NCBI RefSeq assembly: GCF_029688845.1
Contig: NZ_JARUKW010000011.1
Location: forward strand, 109,782 to 173,781
Direction of reading: 5' to 3'
Source of the DNA: Natronococcus sp. A-GB1
Lineage (GTDB): Archaea; Halobacteriota; Halobacteria; Halobacteriales; Natrialbaceae
DNA length: 64,000 bases
A program made the position numbers and the translations under genes. Under the pieces are notes generated by a model that worked only from the letters and a program-made list of their open reading frames with translations, was not told the origin of the DNA and searched no databases. This document shows positions 1 to 9,261 of this stretch, piece by piece. Position 1 is the stretch's first letter. Each line of letters starts with the position of its first letter.

Positions 1-6
1 GCCGTT

Positions 7-1101
7 TTGAACCCCCGTGAGTACGTTACCGACGGCGACGGGATCGACTGGCCCGCCGCGTTGCTGGTCGCCCTCGGCGCCGTCGTTATCGTCGGCCTGT
101 TCGTCGCTGCGACCACCTCCTCGGCCGCGTTCGGCCCGTACAACCCCGCGTGGGACGGGACCGACGACTTCCGGGAGGTGATCCAGACCGACGACGACGT
201 CGAGGGCGAGCTGATCCGGGAGACCGACCGCTACGAGGAGGTCCCCGCCGAGGAGACGACGGCGATCGTCGTCGCGCCCGACGAGCCCTACGGCGCGGCC
301 GACGCCGCCCGCGTCCAGGAGTTCGTCGGTAACGGCGGCACCCTGGTCGTTCTCGAGAACTACGGCACCGACGCGAACGACCTGCTCGACGCCGTCGGCG
401 CCGACGCCCGCACGAACGGGAGCGTCCTGCTCGACGAACAGAGCCACGATCAGGGGCCGGCGATGCCGATCGCCACCGTGACCGCCAACCACGAGCGAAC
501 TGCCGGCGTCGACCAGCTCACGCTCAACCACGCGACGGCCGTCGATCCGAACGGCGCGACGGCCCTGATCGGAACCAGCGACTACGCCCACCTCGCCGAC
601 TCGCCGGGGGCGGAGCTCGAGGACGACACCGCGTTCGACGCCTACCCCGTCGCGACCGTCGAGGACGTCGGGGGTGGCGAGGTCGTCGTCGTCGGCGACC
701 CGAGCATCACGATCAACGCGATGTACGGCGAACCCGACAACGCGGCGTTCCTCCAGCGCCAGTACGCCGACGACGATCGCGTCCTGCTCGATCTGAGCCA
801 CGGCGAGGAGCTGCCGCCGCTGGCGAGCATTACGCTGACCCTGCGGGAGCTGCCGGCGCTACAGTCGCTGGTCGGACTGTTCGCCGTCGTCGCCGTCATC
901 GGCGCCTCGAACCGAACCTTCCGAAACGGCGTCGGGACCGTCCGCGATCGGCTCAGCTCCGGCGACGAACCTGGATCGGCCCTGTCGGACGCCGAACGGG
1001 CCGAACTGCTCCGGGAGCGCCATCCCGACTGGGACGACGAGCAGGTCGAAGAAACGATAACAGCGCTTAACCGTTCCCGCTCGAAACACGGGGATCGATG
1101 A
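7..1101 (+). CDS. DUF4350 domain-containing membrane protein (start possibly outside window)
   Basis: The protein has about 364 residues. It shows an N-terminal membrane helix (about 16-37), an alpha/beta domain (about 65-270) of the DUF4350 type that resembles a degenerate class I amidotransferase fold, a second helix (about 285-303) and an acidic tail. DUF4350 proteins are regularly encoded next to moxR and DUF58 genes; their role is unknown. The stop overlaps the moxR start (ATGA), so the two are probably translationally coupled. The first usable start here is TTG at 7, and the frame stays open to base 1, so the true start may lie upstream of the window. Confidence 0.72.
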   Translation: MNPREYVTDGDGIDWPAALLVALGAVVIVGLFVAATTSSAAFGPYNPAWDGTDDFREVIQTDDDVEGELIRETDRYEEVPAEETTAIVVAPDEPYGAADAARVQEFVGNGGTLVVLENYGTDANDLLDAVGADARTNGSVLLDEQSHDQGPAMPIATVTANHERTAGVDQLTLNHATAVDPNGATALIGTSDYAHLADSPGAELEDDTAFDAYPVATVEDVGGGEVVVVGDPSITINAMYGEPDNAAFLQRQYADDDRVLLDLSHGEELPPLASITLTLRELPALQSLVGLFAVVAVIGASNRTFRNGVGTVRDRLSSGDEPGSALSDAERAELLRERHPDWDDEQVEETITALNRSRSKHGDR

Positions 1102-2102
1102 GCGAGACGGACCGGAACTGGCCCTTCGCGGACGATCCACAGACGGTGTACGAGAAGATCAGGACCGAAACCGGGCGGGTCCTGGTCGGCAACGAGGAGG
1201 CGATCGAACACCTGACGATCGCGCTGCTGACGCGGGGCCACCTCCTGCTCGAGGGCGTCCCCGGCGTTGCCAAGACGACGATTGCGAACCTGCTGGCGCG
1301 GGCGACCGGGCTCGACTACCAGCGCATCCAGATGACTCCCGACATCCTCCCGGCCGACATCACCGGCACCCAGATCTACCGGGAGCCGACCGGCCAGTTC
1401 GAGCTCCAGCGGGGGCCGGTCTTCTCGAACCTCGTCGTCGCCGACGAGATCAACCGCGCGACGCCGAAGACCCAGTCGGCGCTGCTCGAGGCGATGCAGG
1501 AACGAACCGTCACGATCGAGGGCCAGACGCTGGCCCTACCGGAGCCGTTCATGGTCGTCGCGACCCAGAACCCGATCGAGATGGAGGGCGTCTTCGAGCT
1601 GCCGGAGGCCCAGCGGGACCGATTCATGTTCAAGCTCACGGTCGGGCTGCCGGACCGCGAGGAGGAGACGGAGCTGCTTCGGCGGTTCGACGAGGAGCCA
1701 GAACTGAGCCCGTCGACGATCGACCAGGCGGTCCAGACCGAGGACATCCGCGGCGCCCGAAAGGCCGTCACCGAGGTCCACGTCGCCGACCCGGTCACGG
1801 AGTACGTCCTCGACCTCGTCGCGGCGAGCCGGGACCACCCCGACGTCAACTACGGCGTCTCCCCGCGGGCGTCGCTCGCCTTCCTCGAGGGGATCAAGGC
1901 CCGGGCGGCGATCCGCGGCCGCGAGTACGCGACACCCGCGGACGTCAAGGCTCTCACGGAGCCCGTCCTGGTCCACCGCCTCGTCCTGGACACGGAGGCG
2001 GAGCTGAGCGACGTCAACCCCGAAGACGTCGTCGAAGAGATCCTCGACACCGTCACGGTCCCGGACACCGACGATCTTGGCGGGAAACCGACGCCGAGCT
2101 AG
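1098..2102 (+). CDS. MoxR family AAA+ ATPase
   Basis: This is a 334-residue AAA+ ATPase. The Walker A motif GVPGVAKTT lies at residues 53-61. The Walker B stretch VVADEINRA, a sensor-1 ATQNP and the arginine-finger region AQRDRF follow in the usual MoxR order, with a C-terminal lid domain. MoxR ATPases act as chaperone-like factors with von Willebrand-type partners such as DUF58 proteins. Here the DUF58 gene lies 3.5 kb away on the opposite strand. The start overlaps the upstream DUF4350 gene by four bases. Length is normal for the family. Confidence 0.92.
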   Translation: MSETDRNWPFADDPQTVYEKIRTETGRVLVGNEEAIEHLTIALLTRGHLLLEGVPGVAKTTIANLLARATGLDYQRIQMTPDILPADITGTQIYREPTGQFELQRGPVFSNLVVADEINRATPKTQSALLEAMQERTVTIEGQTLALPEPFMVVATQNPIEMEGVFELPEAQRDRFMFKLTVGLPDREEETELLRRFDEEPELSPSTIDQAVQTEDIRGARKAVTEVHVADPVTEYVLDLVAASRDHPDVNYGVSPRASLAFLEGIKARAAIRGREYATPADVKALTEPVLVHRLVLDTEAELSDVNPEDVVEEILDTVTVPDTDDLGGKPTPS

Positions 2103-2264
2103 CGGTCCGTTTTCGCGGGCGATCCGCGGTCCCGATTTTTCGACCGACTCGAGGACGGTTCGCTGCCGCTCCGGAGCCTACTTCTCGGGCACGGCTTCGT
2201 CGTCTAGACCCCTCCGCGAAACTCCCCTTACACACGGGCAATCTACAGGCGGAACAGGCCGAGT

Positions 2265-2341
2265 GCCTCGGGGTCGTACGGAAATCTTCGATTTCCGTGA
2301 TGACGAGAATCGGAGATTCTCGAACCACTTGACCCCGAGGC
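2265..2341. repeat. Nested inverted repeat with two inner 3-base-loop hairpins
   Basis: An outer perfect 11-base inverted repeat, GCCTCGGGGTC (2265-2275) with GACCCCGAGGC (2331-2341), encloses two perfect palindromes. These are CGGAAATC/GATTTCCG with loop TTC (2279-2297) and CGAGAATC/GATTCTCG with loop GGA (2304-2322). Folded, it would make a three-way junction with two arms. It ends three bases before the stop codon of the convergent transporter gene, so it could act as a bidirectional terminator or be a REP-like mobile element. Confidence 0.8.
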
Positions 2342-2344
2342 GGT

Positions 2345-2770
2345 TCACTGGGAAACCAAGACGACCCCGATAATTGCGAACGTTATCCCAGCAAATCTCA
2401 CTATCGTAATCTCGTCTCCGAGGATGGCCATCCCGATGAGTGCTGCGACGACGAAGTACATCGCACCGAGCGTAGAGACGACCGTCGTCGACCCGCCGGA
2501 GAGACCGACGTACATCGAAATCAGGCCGATTCCGGTGAACAATCCGGCCACGCCGGCGAGCAGCCCTCCCTTCGCAGTAATGGCGAGCGATGCGTCCGAA
2601 ACGAGAACGTATCCGAGCGCGAGGGGTCCCGCAACGAGATAGGAGATCGCGGCGGCCGTCCTCGGGTCGATAGACTCCGACGCAGCGTTGCCCAGGACGA
2701 CCCAGATCCCCCACGTTACCATCGTAATCGAACCGAAGAATACGGCCGAATCTATCTCAGGAAGCCCCAT
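2345..2770 (-). CDS. Small EamA/DMT-type membrane transporter
   Basis: This 141-residue protein consists of about five hydrophobic helices, with the glycine-rich pattern and the closing segment GITFAIIGVVLVSQ typical of a single EamA domain. Single-domain EamA proteins are about 140 residues and probably work as dimers; the substrate is unknown. It sits convergent to moxR, separated only by the palindromic element at 2265-2341. The ATG at 2770 is the natural start because the first helix follows at once. Confidence 0.8.
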   Translation of the reverse strand: MGLPEIDSAVFFGSITMVTWGIWVVLGNAASESIDPRTAAAISYLVAGPLALGYVLVSDASLAITAKGGLLAGVAGLFTGIGLISMYVGLSGGSTTVVSTLGAMYFVVAALIGMAILGDEITIVRFAGITFAIIGVVLVSQ

Positions 2771-3252
2771 TATGACGACTCAGCGTAACGACTGAACAGT
2801 GTCGCCCAGAGACGCTCGAAGTGACTGGCGTAGAACGGTGGGGTATCCCCGGCGGGGAGGTAGAAGCTCGGTTCAGTGTCGCCGCCTCGGTCGTCGGCAT
2901 GATGTCTCTGTCCCATACGTACTCCGTACCACCTATACCCGGATCGGTCTCTCTCTTAATCGAATAATCCATTTATATCGGGTCCAAAAGATTTCGTACA
3001 CTCCTGACTGCTTTCGACGGTTGCTCGGTGGCTGTAGTGAGGCCGACCGGCGCACGCAAAACGGGGACGTATCGCCCGACAGCTCCACGAAAGACGTTCG
3101 ACACGCGTTCGTCCGCGTCTCGAGTAGTGTTCCCGACTCCTCCGGACCCCTGCTTGTACCGTTCCTACCAGCCTCCGTTCCACTGAGTGCAAACGTCGCA
3201 TGCGACAAACCCGTTCTGAGCGGGACGACTGGCTTCACCAGATATACATGCT
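2771..3252. other. Non-coding stretch between divergent genes
   Basis: About 480 bases between the EamA gene and the promoter of the HTH_10 gene. Short open frames exist on both strands but none has convincing composition or recognisable motifs. An AT-rich patch at about 2960-2990 may be promoter material. I see no RNA gene or repeat here. Confidence 0.4.
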
Positions 3253-3263
3253 CATATATTATA
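3253..3263 (+). promoter_or_regulatory. TATA box of the HTH_10 gene
   Basis: The AT-rich block CATATATTATA is centred about 26 bases upstream of the GTG at 3284. That is the distance expected between an archaeal TATA box and the start of transcription, which implies a leaderless mRNA and selects this GTG over upstream in-frame ATGs. Confidence 0.6.
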
Positions 3264-3283
3264 GACGCCTATTCCGTAGAACA

Positions 3284-3949
3284 GTGACTGACATCAAAGC
3301 GGTTGTCCGAATCGAGCATCCCGACATCGTGCTCACGAAGACAGTCACTCACGACCAGAGCGCGAACGTCAAGTCTGTGTTAGAGGCAGGAACCGACCCT
3401 ACGTCGGGGAAGTTCTTCTACCGCATCCGGTCGTCCGATTTTCACCGGTTCGAGGACGGATTGCGGAGCGATCACACCATCGGCGAGTTCGAACGAGTGA
3501 TCGAGACCAGAGACGAGAAGGCGATCTACAGCTTCGAGTATACCGACGAAGCGAAGATCATCTCGCCGATCATTTCGACCGCGAACGGCGTCATACTCGA
3601 TATGAAGAACGACGGCAACGGATGGATTCTAACGGTATGGGTGCCCGAACGGACGAACCTGGCTCCGTTGTGGGAGTACGCGGATCGGAATGACATCGAG
3701 ATCGAGTTACTGCGCGTAAACGAGTACGCCAGTTTGGGGAGTACGGATGCAGGGTTGACCGATAGCCAGCGGGAGGCACTCCTCGTCGCACTCGAGAGAG
3801 GATACTTCGAAGATCCACGGAGCGCAACTCTCAGCGAAGTCGCCGCTGATCTCGAGATCTCTCAACCCGCAGCCAGCGGTCTCCTTCGACGTGCGACCAA
3901 ACGACTCATCGTCTCTTCCCTGTTAGACGACGGTGAAAACTCGAATTGA
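3284..3949 (+). CDS. HTH_10 (bacterio-opsin activator type) transcriptional regulator
   Basis: A 221-residue regulator with an N-terminal ligand- or partner-binding region and a C-terminal HTH_10 domain. The latter opens with LTDSQREALLVALERGYF, followed by a helix-turn-helix at the EVAADLEISQPAASGLLRRA segment. This is the pattern of haloarchaeal Bat-like regulators. The frame is open further upstream (to 3200), but the TATA box at 3253-3263 argues for the GTG at 3284. It is convergent with the gene ending at 4031. Target genes are unknown. Confidence 0.82.
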   Translation: MTDIKAVVRIEHPDIVLTKTVTHDQSANVKSVLEAGTDPTSGKFFYRIRSSDFHRFEDGLRSDHTIGEFERVIETRDEKAIYSFEYTDEAKIISPIISTANGVILDMKNDGNGWILTVWVPERTNLAPLWEYADRNDIEIELLRVNEYASLGSTDAGLTDSQREALLVALERGYFEDPRSATLSEVAADLEISQPAASGLLRRATKRLIVSSLLDDGENSN

Positions 3950-4030
3950 GCAGCGGCTACTCGGTGCAGTGTCGGAGAGATCACCCGGAAGCCACGATCT
4001 GTCTTCGCCAGCGTCTCGACGTACTCGCGT

Positions 4031-5047
4031 TCACGGCTCGGAGCGAGAGGCCAGAGGCCTACTGCCAACCACACGGACAGCAGCCGTCCTACTCGCCGTC
4101 GTCGAACTCGAGGCCTCGCCGGGCTCCTCGTCGCTCGGCCCGCCCTCGTCCGTCCCGTCCTCCTCGGCGGCGTCCGGCTCGAACCGACACGTGACGAGCC
4201 AGTCGGCGCGGTCGTCGCCGGCGTCGACCTCGAGCGTGACCGGGCGGTCGAGTCCGACCGCCAGTCCGACGGCGAGAAACGAGGCGATCGGGTGATCGAA
4301 CCGATCGACGGCGCCGAAGGCGCTGTCCGTGATGCCGACGGTGATCCGTCCCGCGGCCGCGTCGACGTCCGGATCGGCGCCGTCCGCGAGTTCGAACCCC
4401 TCGACGAGGCCGTCTGCGAGCTGTACCGCGAGCGGCTCGGGTCGGGTCGCGAGTTCGCCCGACAGCGTCCGCTGGAACTCGTCGAACAGCGTCGCTCCGG
4501 TCGGCGCCACGAGCAGCCCCCGCTGATCGCGTTCGACGATCACCGGCCCGTCGGCGTCCGTCGGCGGCTCGACCCCGGCACTGGCGGGAACGTAGAGCCG
4601 AGCGGTGTCGGCTCGCTCGTCGGGGACGTACACCCGGTCTTCGCGCAGGCCGAGCTCGGCCGCGAGCGAGTCACCGTTGGCCGCCCAGGCGGCGTAGACG
4701 CGCTCGCCGACCTCGGCGGCGACGAACTGGCCGGGCGTCAGGTAGTACGTGAGCAGGCCGCCGAACAGCCCCGTCGCCCCCAGCGCGAGGAGAATCTCGC
4801 GGCTCTCGGGAAAGATCACCCCGCCCGCGACCGCACAGAGGCCGATCGCGACGAGCCCGAGGGCTGTCCGTCGGTACTTCGAGCGACGCGCACGGGCGTT
4901 CTGGGCCCGGAGCCGTCGGTTCTCCTCGGCGAGCAGGTCCGCTCGAGCCTCGGCTTGCTCGAGTCGGTCGGCCGTCTCGGCCGCCGTCCCCTCGGGGGCA
5001 GTCTCCGTCTCGGTTCTATCGCGTGATTCGAAGTCGTGTGTACTCAT
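4031..5047 (-). CDS. Coiled-coil membrane protein of the MoxR/DUF58 locus
   Basis: This 338-residue protein starts at the ATG at 5047. It has an N-terminal coiled coil (about 20-58, rich in Glu, Ala and Arg), two membrane helices (about 62-105, ending in YYLTPGQFV), a long soluble domain and an acidic tail. I do not recognise an enzyme family; similar proteins are found beside DUF58 genes in haloarchaea. The start overlaps the stop of the upstream gene by four bases, placing it third in an operon with 5553-7016 and 5044-5556. The longer open frame reaching 5566 is a shadow of that upstream gene. Confidence 0.75.
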   Translation of the reverse strand: MSTHDFESRDRTETETAPEGTAAETADRLEQAEARADLLAEENRRLRAQNARARRSKYRRTALGLVAIGLCAVAGGVIFPESREILLALGATGLFGGLLTYYLTPGQFVAAEVGERVYAAWAANGDSLAAELGLREDRVYVPDERADTARLYVPASAGVEPPTDADGPVIVERDQRGLLVAPTGATLFDEFQRTLSGELATRPEPLAVQLADGLVEGFELADGADPDVDAAAGRITVGITDSAFGAVDRFDHPIASFLAVGLAVGLDRPVTLEVDAGDDRADWLVTCRFEPDAAEEDGTDEGGPSDEEPGEASSSTTASRTAAVRVVGSRPLASRSEP

Positions 5048-5556
5048 TCGTCGATAGTGGAGGATGGTTCGTCGTCGACGAGGCCGAGCGCGACCAGCCC
5101 GTACCGGTACGCGCCGTAGCTCGCGAGCGCGACCGCTCCGGCGGTGACCCCGGCTGCCTGCCATAGCGACAGCGAGACGACCGCGAGCCAGCTCACGGCG
5201 CCCAGTCCGGCGACGGCCAGCAGCGTTCCGGCGGCGGTTCGAAGCGGCGCTCGGCTCCGCAGGACGGGGACGACGAGCAGCGTGACCAGCCCGGCCTCGA
5301 CGATGACGAAAGAGATCGGATCGATCCCGTCCGGAAACAGCGCCAGCAACAGCACGTGGCCGACGGCGACGGCGTACGGCGTTCCGAACCCGTACCACAG
5401 CAGGGCCGTCGCGACCCCGGCGACGACGCCGGGCGGACCGGCCGCCGCGCCGAAGGTAGCGACGAGCGCGACCGCGCCGAGGGCGGTCGACCACGGCGAG
5501 GGTCGCTCCGTGAGGAACGTCGACTCGACGTAACTCCCGGTCGGGTAGTCGCTCAT
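5044..5556 (-). CDS. Multi-helix membrane protein of the DUF58 operon
   Basis: A 170-residue integral membrane protein with about five helices and a short acidic C-terminus. Four-base overlaps on both sides (5553-5556 with DUF58, 5044-5047 with the coiled-coil protein) show a tightly coupled operon. No catalytic motif is visible. By position it probably assembles with the DUF58 protein, as is common for the membrane partners in MoxR/DUF58 clusters. Confidence 0.75.
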   Translation of the reverse strand: MSDYPTGSYVESTFLTERPSPWSTALGAVALVATFGAAAGPPGVVAGVATALLWYGFGTPYAVAVGHVLLLALFPDGIDPISFVIVEAGLVTLLVVPVLRSRAPLRTAAGTLLAVAGLGAVSWLAVVSLSLWQAAGVTAGAVALASYGAYRYGLVALGLVDDEPSSTIDE

Positions 5557-7016
5557 CGGATCGCACCCCGCGATCGTGAGCGCGTCGTCTCGAGGACCGC
5601 CGACAGCCGCTCCTGCGGGGCGACCTCGAACGCCGTAACCGCGTCCATTCGGTCGAGGTCGCGTCGCAGCTCCTCGAACTCGAGGTAGCTGTCAGCGACC
5701 CGGTCGGGGTCGCCGACGCCGTCGGGCGCGAACAGCACCGTCGGGGTCAGCAACAGCAGGACCTCGCTCCCGCGGGCGCGGGCGAACCGGACCGTCTCGT
5801 ACAGCGTCTCCGGGTCCGAGTCGTCCGTACAGATAACCGTCCACTGGCGGCTGTCCTGGCCGCCGAGTGCCGTTCGGACCGCGCCCAGCAGCGGCTCGGA
5901 ATCGAACCGAACGTCGTACCGAGTCCGAGCCGCGTAGTACGGCTCGAGCGTTCGCGCGAACGCGTCCCTCGAGCCCTCGAGGGCCGACAGGGCCGCCCGA
6001 GGACGGGTCGGCGACGGTGCCGGCCCCGGAATCGAGTGGCTGTGTCCGGTCGTCTCCGGAGGGGTTCCGTCACCGTCCGTTCCGGTCGGCTCGAGATCGA
6101 GCAGCCGTCGCCGGATCGTCAGGTACGCCGCCGGCCCCGTCGTGGGAGAGATTCGGGTCGTGATCCCCTCGTTCCCGACAGCGATCAGCCCGAGCGGGTC
6201 GTCGAGTTCGCGGGCGTTCGCGGCGACCGCGAGCGCGACCTCCCGGAGGTAGGCGAGCTTCGACTCCCCCGGCGGGCCCGCTGCGAGCCCACCGCGGTGG
6301 TCGACGATCAGCATCGTCGGGCGGTGGGTTTCGGTCTCGTACTCGCGGACGTGAAGCGTGTTGAGTCGCGCGGTCGCCTTCCAGTCGATCTCGTCGGCCG
6401 AGTCGCCCGGCACGTACTCGCGCAGCTCGGCCGGCTCGAGGCCGGGACCGCGCTGGCCGGCCTCGTGTTCGCCCTGGGCGATCGACACCTCGTCGCCGCC
6501 GCGGCCGACGTGGACGCTGTGGGGGCCTCGGGGTTCGACCGTCACCGATGGCCGCGACTCAGCGGGCATCGTCGCCGTGAACAGCCCGTCGCTCGCAGTC
6601 ACCGAGACTGGGTCGAACCGGTGGCGACCCGCGACGGGCCAGGAGACCGTGGTGGTTTCGCGGGTCGTCGCCGTCCCGGGCTCGAGCACCGTCGACAGCG
6701 GCGCCGCAGCGCTCGCGCCCATCGGTACGCCGCCCTCGAACGACAGCAGCAGGCGGGCGGGCGCGTCGAGCGTCGCCTCGAGGGTGACCGGGATCTCCGC
6801 GCTCGCCCGGACGGTGTTTGCGGCCGGCAGCTGGCGAACCGTCAGCGAGTCGACCGTATCGGCAACGCCGCGAACGAACAGGAGCTGCCGAACGAGGATC
6901 CACGCGCCGAGTAGCACCGTCGCCGCGAGCAACAGCGGCCGGGCGAAGACGGCGGCGAGGACGGCGAGCGCTCCCGCGATCGCTCCCACCGCCCAGATCT
7001 GGCGCGTCGGTCGCAT
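5553..7016 (-). CDS. DUF58 domain-containing protein
   Basis: A 487-residue protein with two closely spaced N-terminal helices (about 8-46), a beta-rich extracytoplasmic part and the DUF58 signature LREYVPGDSADEIDWKATAR at about residue 200. A von Willebrand A-like domain follows. DUF58 proteins are partners of MoxR ATPases. It is the first gene of a three-gene minus-strand operon and lies back-to-back with the DUF4129 gene at 7109, so the 90-base gap must hold divergent promoters. Confidence 0.88.
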   Translation of the reverse strand: MRPTRQIWAVGAIAGALAVLAAVFARPLLLAATVLLGAWILVRQLLFVRGVADTVDSLTVRQLPAANTVRASAEIPVTLEATLDAPARLLLSFEGGVPMGASAAAPLSTVLEPGTATTRETTTVSWPVAGRHRFDPVSVTASDGLFTATMPAESRPSVTVEPRGPHSVHVGRGGDEVSIAQGEHEAGQRGPGLEPAELREYVPGDSADEIDWKATARLNTLHVREYETETHRPTMLIVDHRGGLAAGPPGESKLAYLREVALAVAANARELDDPLGLIAVGNEGITTRISPTTGPAAYLTIRRRLLDLEPTGTDGDGTPPETTGHSHSIPGPAPSPTRPRAALSALEGSRDAFARTLEPYYAARTRYDVRFDSEPLLGAVRTALGGQDSRQWTVICTDDSDPETLYETVRFARARGSEVLLLLTPTVLFAPDGVGDPDRVADSYLEFEELRRDLDRMDAVTAFEVAPQERLSAVLETTRSRSRGAIR

Positions 7017-7079
7017 ACTCCAGTGGTTTTTCGGTGACGTGTTGAACCTACTGGTTGTCCGTCGGGGCGAGCAGACAGG

Positions 7080-7085
7080 CTTTTG
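7080..7085 (+). promoter_or_regulatory. TATA-like element of the DUF4129 gene
   Basis: CTTTTG is centred 27 bases before the GTG at 7109. It supports a leaderless start at that GTG, where a clean signal peptide begins, rather than an earlier in-frame ATG at 7055. Confidence 0.45.
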
Positions 7086-7108
7086 TTCGCCGGCGTGAAT
7101 TACCGATC

Positions 7109-9211
7109 GTGAACCAGGTCGTCGTCCGTGCGCTCGTTCTCACGCTGTTGGCGTGTTCGTTGCCGCTCGCTGCGACCGCCGCGGGCGCCCCTGCCGGCGA
7201 GTCCTCCCAGTCGATTGCGGGCGACACGCTCGCGAGCGCTGGCGACCAGCCGGTGGCCAACGAGACGCCTCCCCACCAGAACCCCGACGAGTACGACGAG
7301 GCCGGCGACGACGAGGAACTCGAGTCCTGGCTCTCCGACCAGCTCTCCGATCAGCTCCAGGACAGTTCGGTCGCCCTGAGCGAGGGCCAGTACGACCAGG
7401 CCCGCGAGCATCTCGGCGACGACTACGACGAGCGCCTCGAGCAGTATGCCGAGGTCTCCGGATCGACCGGCGACGAGGACGATCCGGCCGAAGCCTACCG
7501 GAACGCCTCCGAGTCACAGGAGCGGATGGCGGACACCATCGAGGAGTACCACGAGACCCGCGCGGAGTACGAGGAGGCGCTCCAGGAGGGTGACCAGGAG
7601 CGCGCCCACGACCTCGCGCGCGAACTCGAGGCGCTGTCCGACGAGATCGACGAGGCCGGTGAGGACGCCGTCACGAGCTACGAGACGATCGACAACGAGA
7701 CCGACGAGGACCACTCCGACTCGGCGGCGGCGGTCAACGAGAGCCGAAGCGAGATCGAGAGCGAGCAGACGGCAGTCCGCGACGAGCAGTTCGTCGAGAC
7801 CGAACTCGACCTCGAGGTCGTCGACGAGACGGCGTCGCTCGAGGATCCGATGGTCGTCCGCGGCGAGGTACGAACCGCGGACGGCGAGCCGATCGAGGAC
7901 GACCCCGAGATCCGGGTCGAGGACGAGCCCGTCGCCGTCGGCGAGCCGAGCGGTGACTGGTGGGCCGGCGACGAGAACGAGTTCGAGTTCGAGTACCGCC
8001 CGACCGATCTCGCGCTCGACAAGGAGACGGTAACCGCCGAGTACGTCCCCGACGGCGATACGAACTACCTCGGCGCCGAGCAGGAACTCGAGGTGACGCC
8101 CGAACAGACGACGGCGACGATAGACGACCTGACGGCGACCGACGAGGTCGCCTACGGCGATCCGCTGTCGGTCAGCGGAGCGGTGACCGCTGCTGGAGAG
8201 CCCGTCGACGACGTGCCGGTCGCGATCAGCGTCGACGGCGAACTCATCGGGACGGTAACCGCCTCGGAGGGGAACTTCGAGGGTGAGATGGAGACACCGG
8301 CGAACGTCTCGGCCGGCGAGGGGTCGGTAACCGCCTCGCTCCCATACGAGGATCGAACGCTCACCGCGACGCCCGCCGAGGCACCGATTAGCGTCGCCGA
8401 GACCGAAACCGAGCTGACGGCGACGGCGACGGCGATCGGCGAGGAGGAAGTCGCGATCGACGGCAGCCTCGCGACCGCCGACAGCGAGCCCCTCGACAAC
8501 CAGACCCTCGAAGTCCGGGTCGACGGCGTGGCCGCGGAGACGATCGAAACCGACGAGGACGGCGGGATCGCCGGCACCGTCGACACCGGCTCGGTCGACG
8601 GCGAGGAGGTTACGGTCGCGATCAGCTACGACGACGCCGGATCGAACATGGCCGCGGCGGAGACCGAGGAGACCGTAACGATGCCGGACGGCAGCGACTC
8701 GCTGCCGGTGCCGCAGTCGGCCATCGTCGGCATCGGCGCGCTGCTCGGCATCGGCGTCCTCGGGCTGGCCGGCTGGTGGCGGCGTCGCTCGAGGCGGGAC
8801 GACGTCGACCGGGCACCGTCGATCGCGGTCGGCGGACCCACACGCGGTCCCGATCCGGCGATGACGCAGGACCGCATCGACGCCCTGCTGGACCGGGCGG
8901 CCGAACAGCTCGCGGACGGCCGAACCGACACCGCGGTTCGAACCGCACACGCCGCGGTCAGACACGCCTACGGAAGCGCGGTCGGTCGGCCCGGCGCGGC
9001 GACTCACTGGGAGTTCTACCGCGAGCACGTCGACGACGCCGCGGCCGATGGGGTTCCCCTTCGAGAACTCGTCGAGACCTACGAACAGGCCGCCTTCAGG
9101 CCCGACTCGGTGACCGAGGAGCAGGCCGAACGCGCCCTCGAGACCGCCGAGCGGCTCTGCGAAGAGGCGGACCTCGAGGCGACGACCGGCTCGGCGTCGG
9201 CTGCCGCGTAG
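7109..9211 (+). CDS. DUF4129 domain-containing surface protein
   Basis: About 700 residues. A signal peptide at the GTG start (VVVRALVLTLLACSLPLAA) is followed by a long acidic helical region (about 30-230), at least three beta-sandwich repeats with Ig-like spacing (about 230-530), and a membrane helix (SAIVGIGALLGIGVLGLAGW). The cytoplasmic C-terminal domain is of DUF4129 type, with a helical part starting RIDALLDRAAEQLADGRTDT. DUF4129 domains occur with MoxR, DUF58 and transglutaminase genes. The order suggests an outward-facing sensor or adhesin tethered to a cytoplasmic module; the function is unproven. Confidence 0.82.
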   Translation: MNQVVVRALVLTLLACSLPLAATAAGAPAGESSQSIAGDTLASAGDQPVANETPPHQNPDEYDEAGDDEELESWLSDQLSDQLQDSSVALSEGQYDQAREHLGDDYDERLEQYAEVSGSTGDEDDPAEAYRNASESQERMADTIEEYHETRAEYEEALQEGDQERAHDLARELEALSDEIDEAGEDAVTSYETIDNETDEDHSDSAAAVNESRSEIESEQTAVRDEQFVETELDLEVVDETASLEDPMVVRGEVRTADGEPIEDDPEIRVEDEPVAVGEPSGDWWAGDENEFEFEYRPTDLALDKETVTAEYVPDGDTNYLGAEQELEVTPEQTTATIDDLTATDEVAYGDPLSVSGAVTAAGEPVDDVPVAISVDGELIGTVTASEGNFEGEMETPANVSAGEGSVTASLPYEDRTLTATPAEAPISVAETETELTATATAIGEEEVAIDGSLATADSEPLDNQTLEVRVDGVAAETIETDEDGGIAGTVDTGSVDGEEVTVAISYDDAGSNMAAAETEETVTMPDGSDSLPVPQSAIVGIGALLGIGVLGLAGWWRRRSRRDDVDRAPSIAVGGPTRGPDPAMTQDRIDALLDRAAEQLADGRTDTAVRTAHAAVRHAYGSAVGRPGAATHWEFYREHVDDAAADGVPLRELVETYEQAAFRPDSVTEEQAERALETAERLCEEADLEATTGSASAAA

Positions 9212-9230
9212 GACGGTTCGACCGACCGAC

Positions 9231-9237
9231 TTTTATT
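9231..9237 (+). promoter_or_regulatory. TATA box of the DUF1616 gene
   Basis: TTTTATT is centred 28 bases upstream of the ATG at 9262, in the short gap after the DUF4129 gene, so the DUF1616 gene probably has its own leaderless transcript. Confidence 0.5.
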
Positions 9238-9261
9238 GGCCGCTCGTCAACGACGTACTGA

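Noticed and set aside
4031..5566. A single 511-residue gene covering the coiled-coil protein and its upstream neighbour
   Set aside because: The upstream third is in a different frame from the membrane protein at 5044-5556 and is Arg-rich noise; the ATG at 5047 overlaps the upstream stop in normal operon fashion.
7514..9028. 504-codon minus-strand frame opposite the DUF4129 gene
   Set aside because: Shadow; the plus-strand gene has signal peptide, membrane helix and DUF4129 domain.
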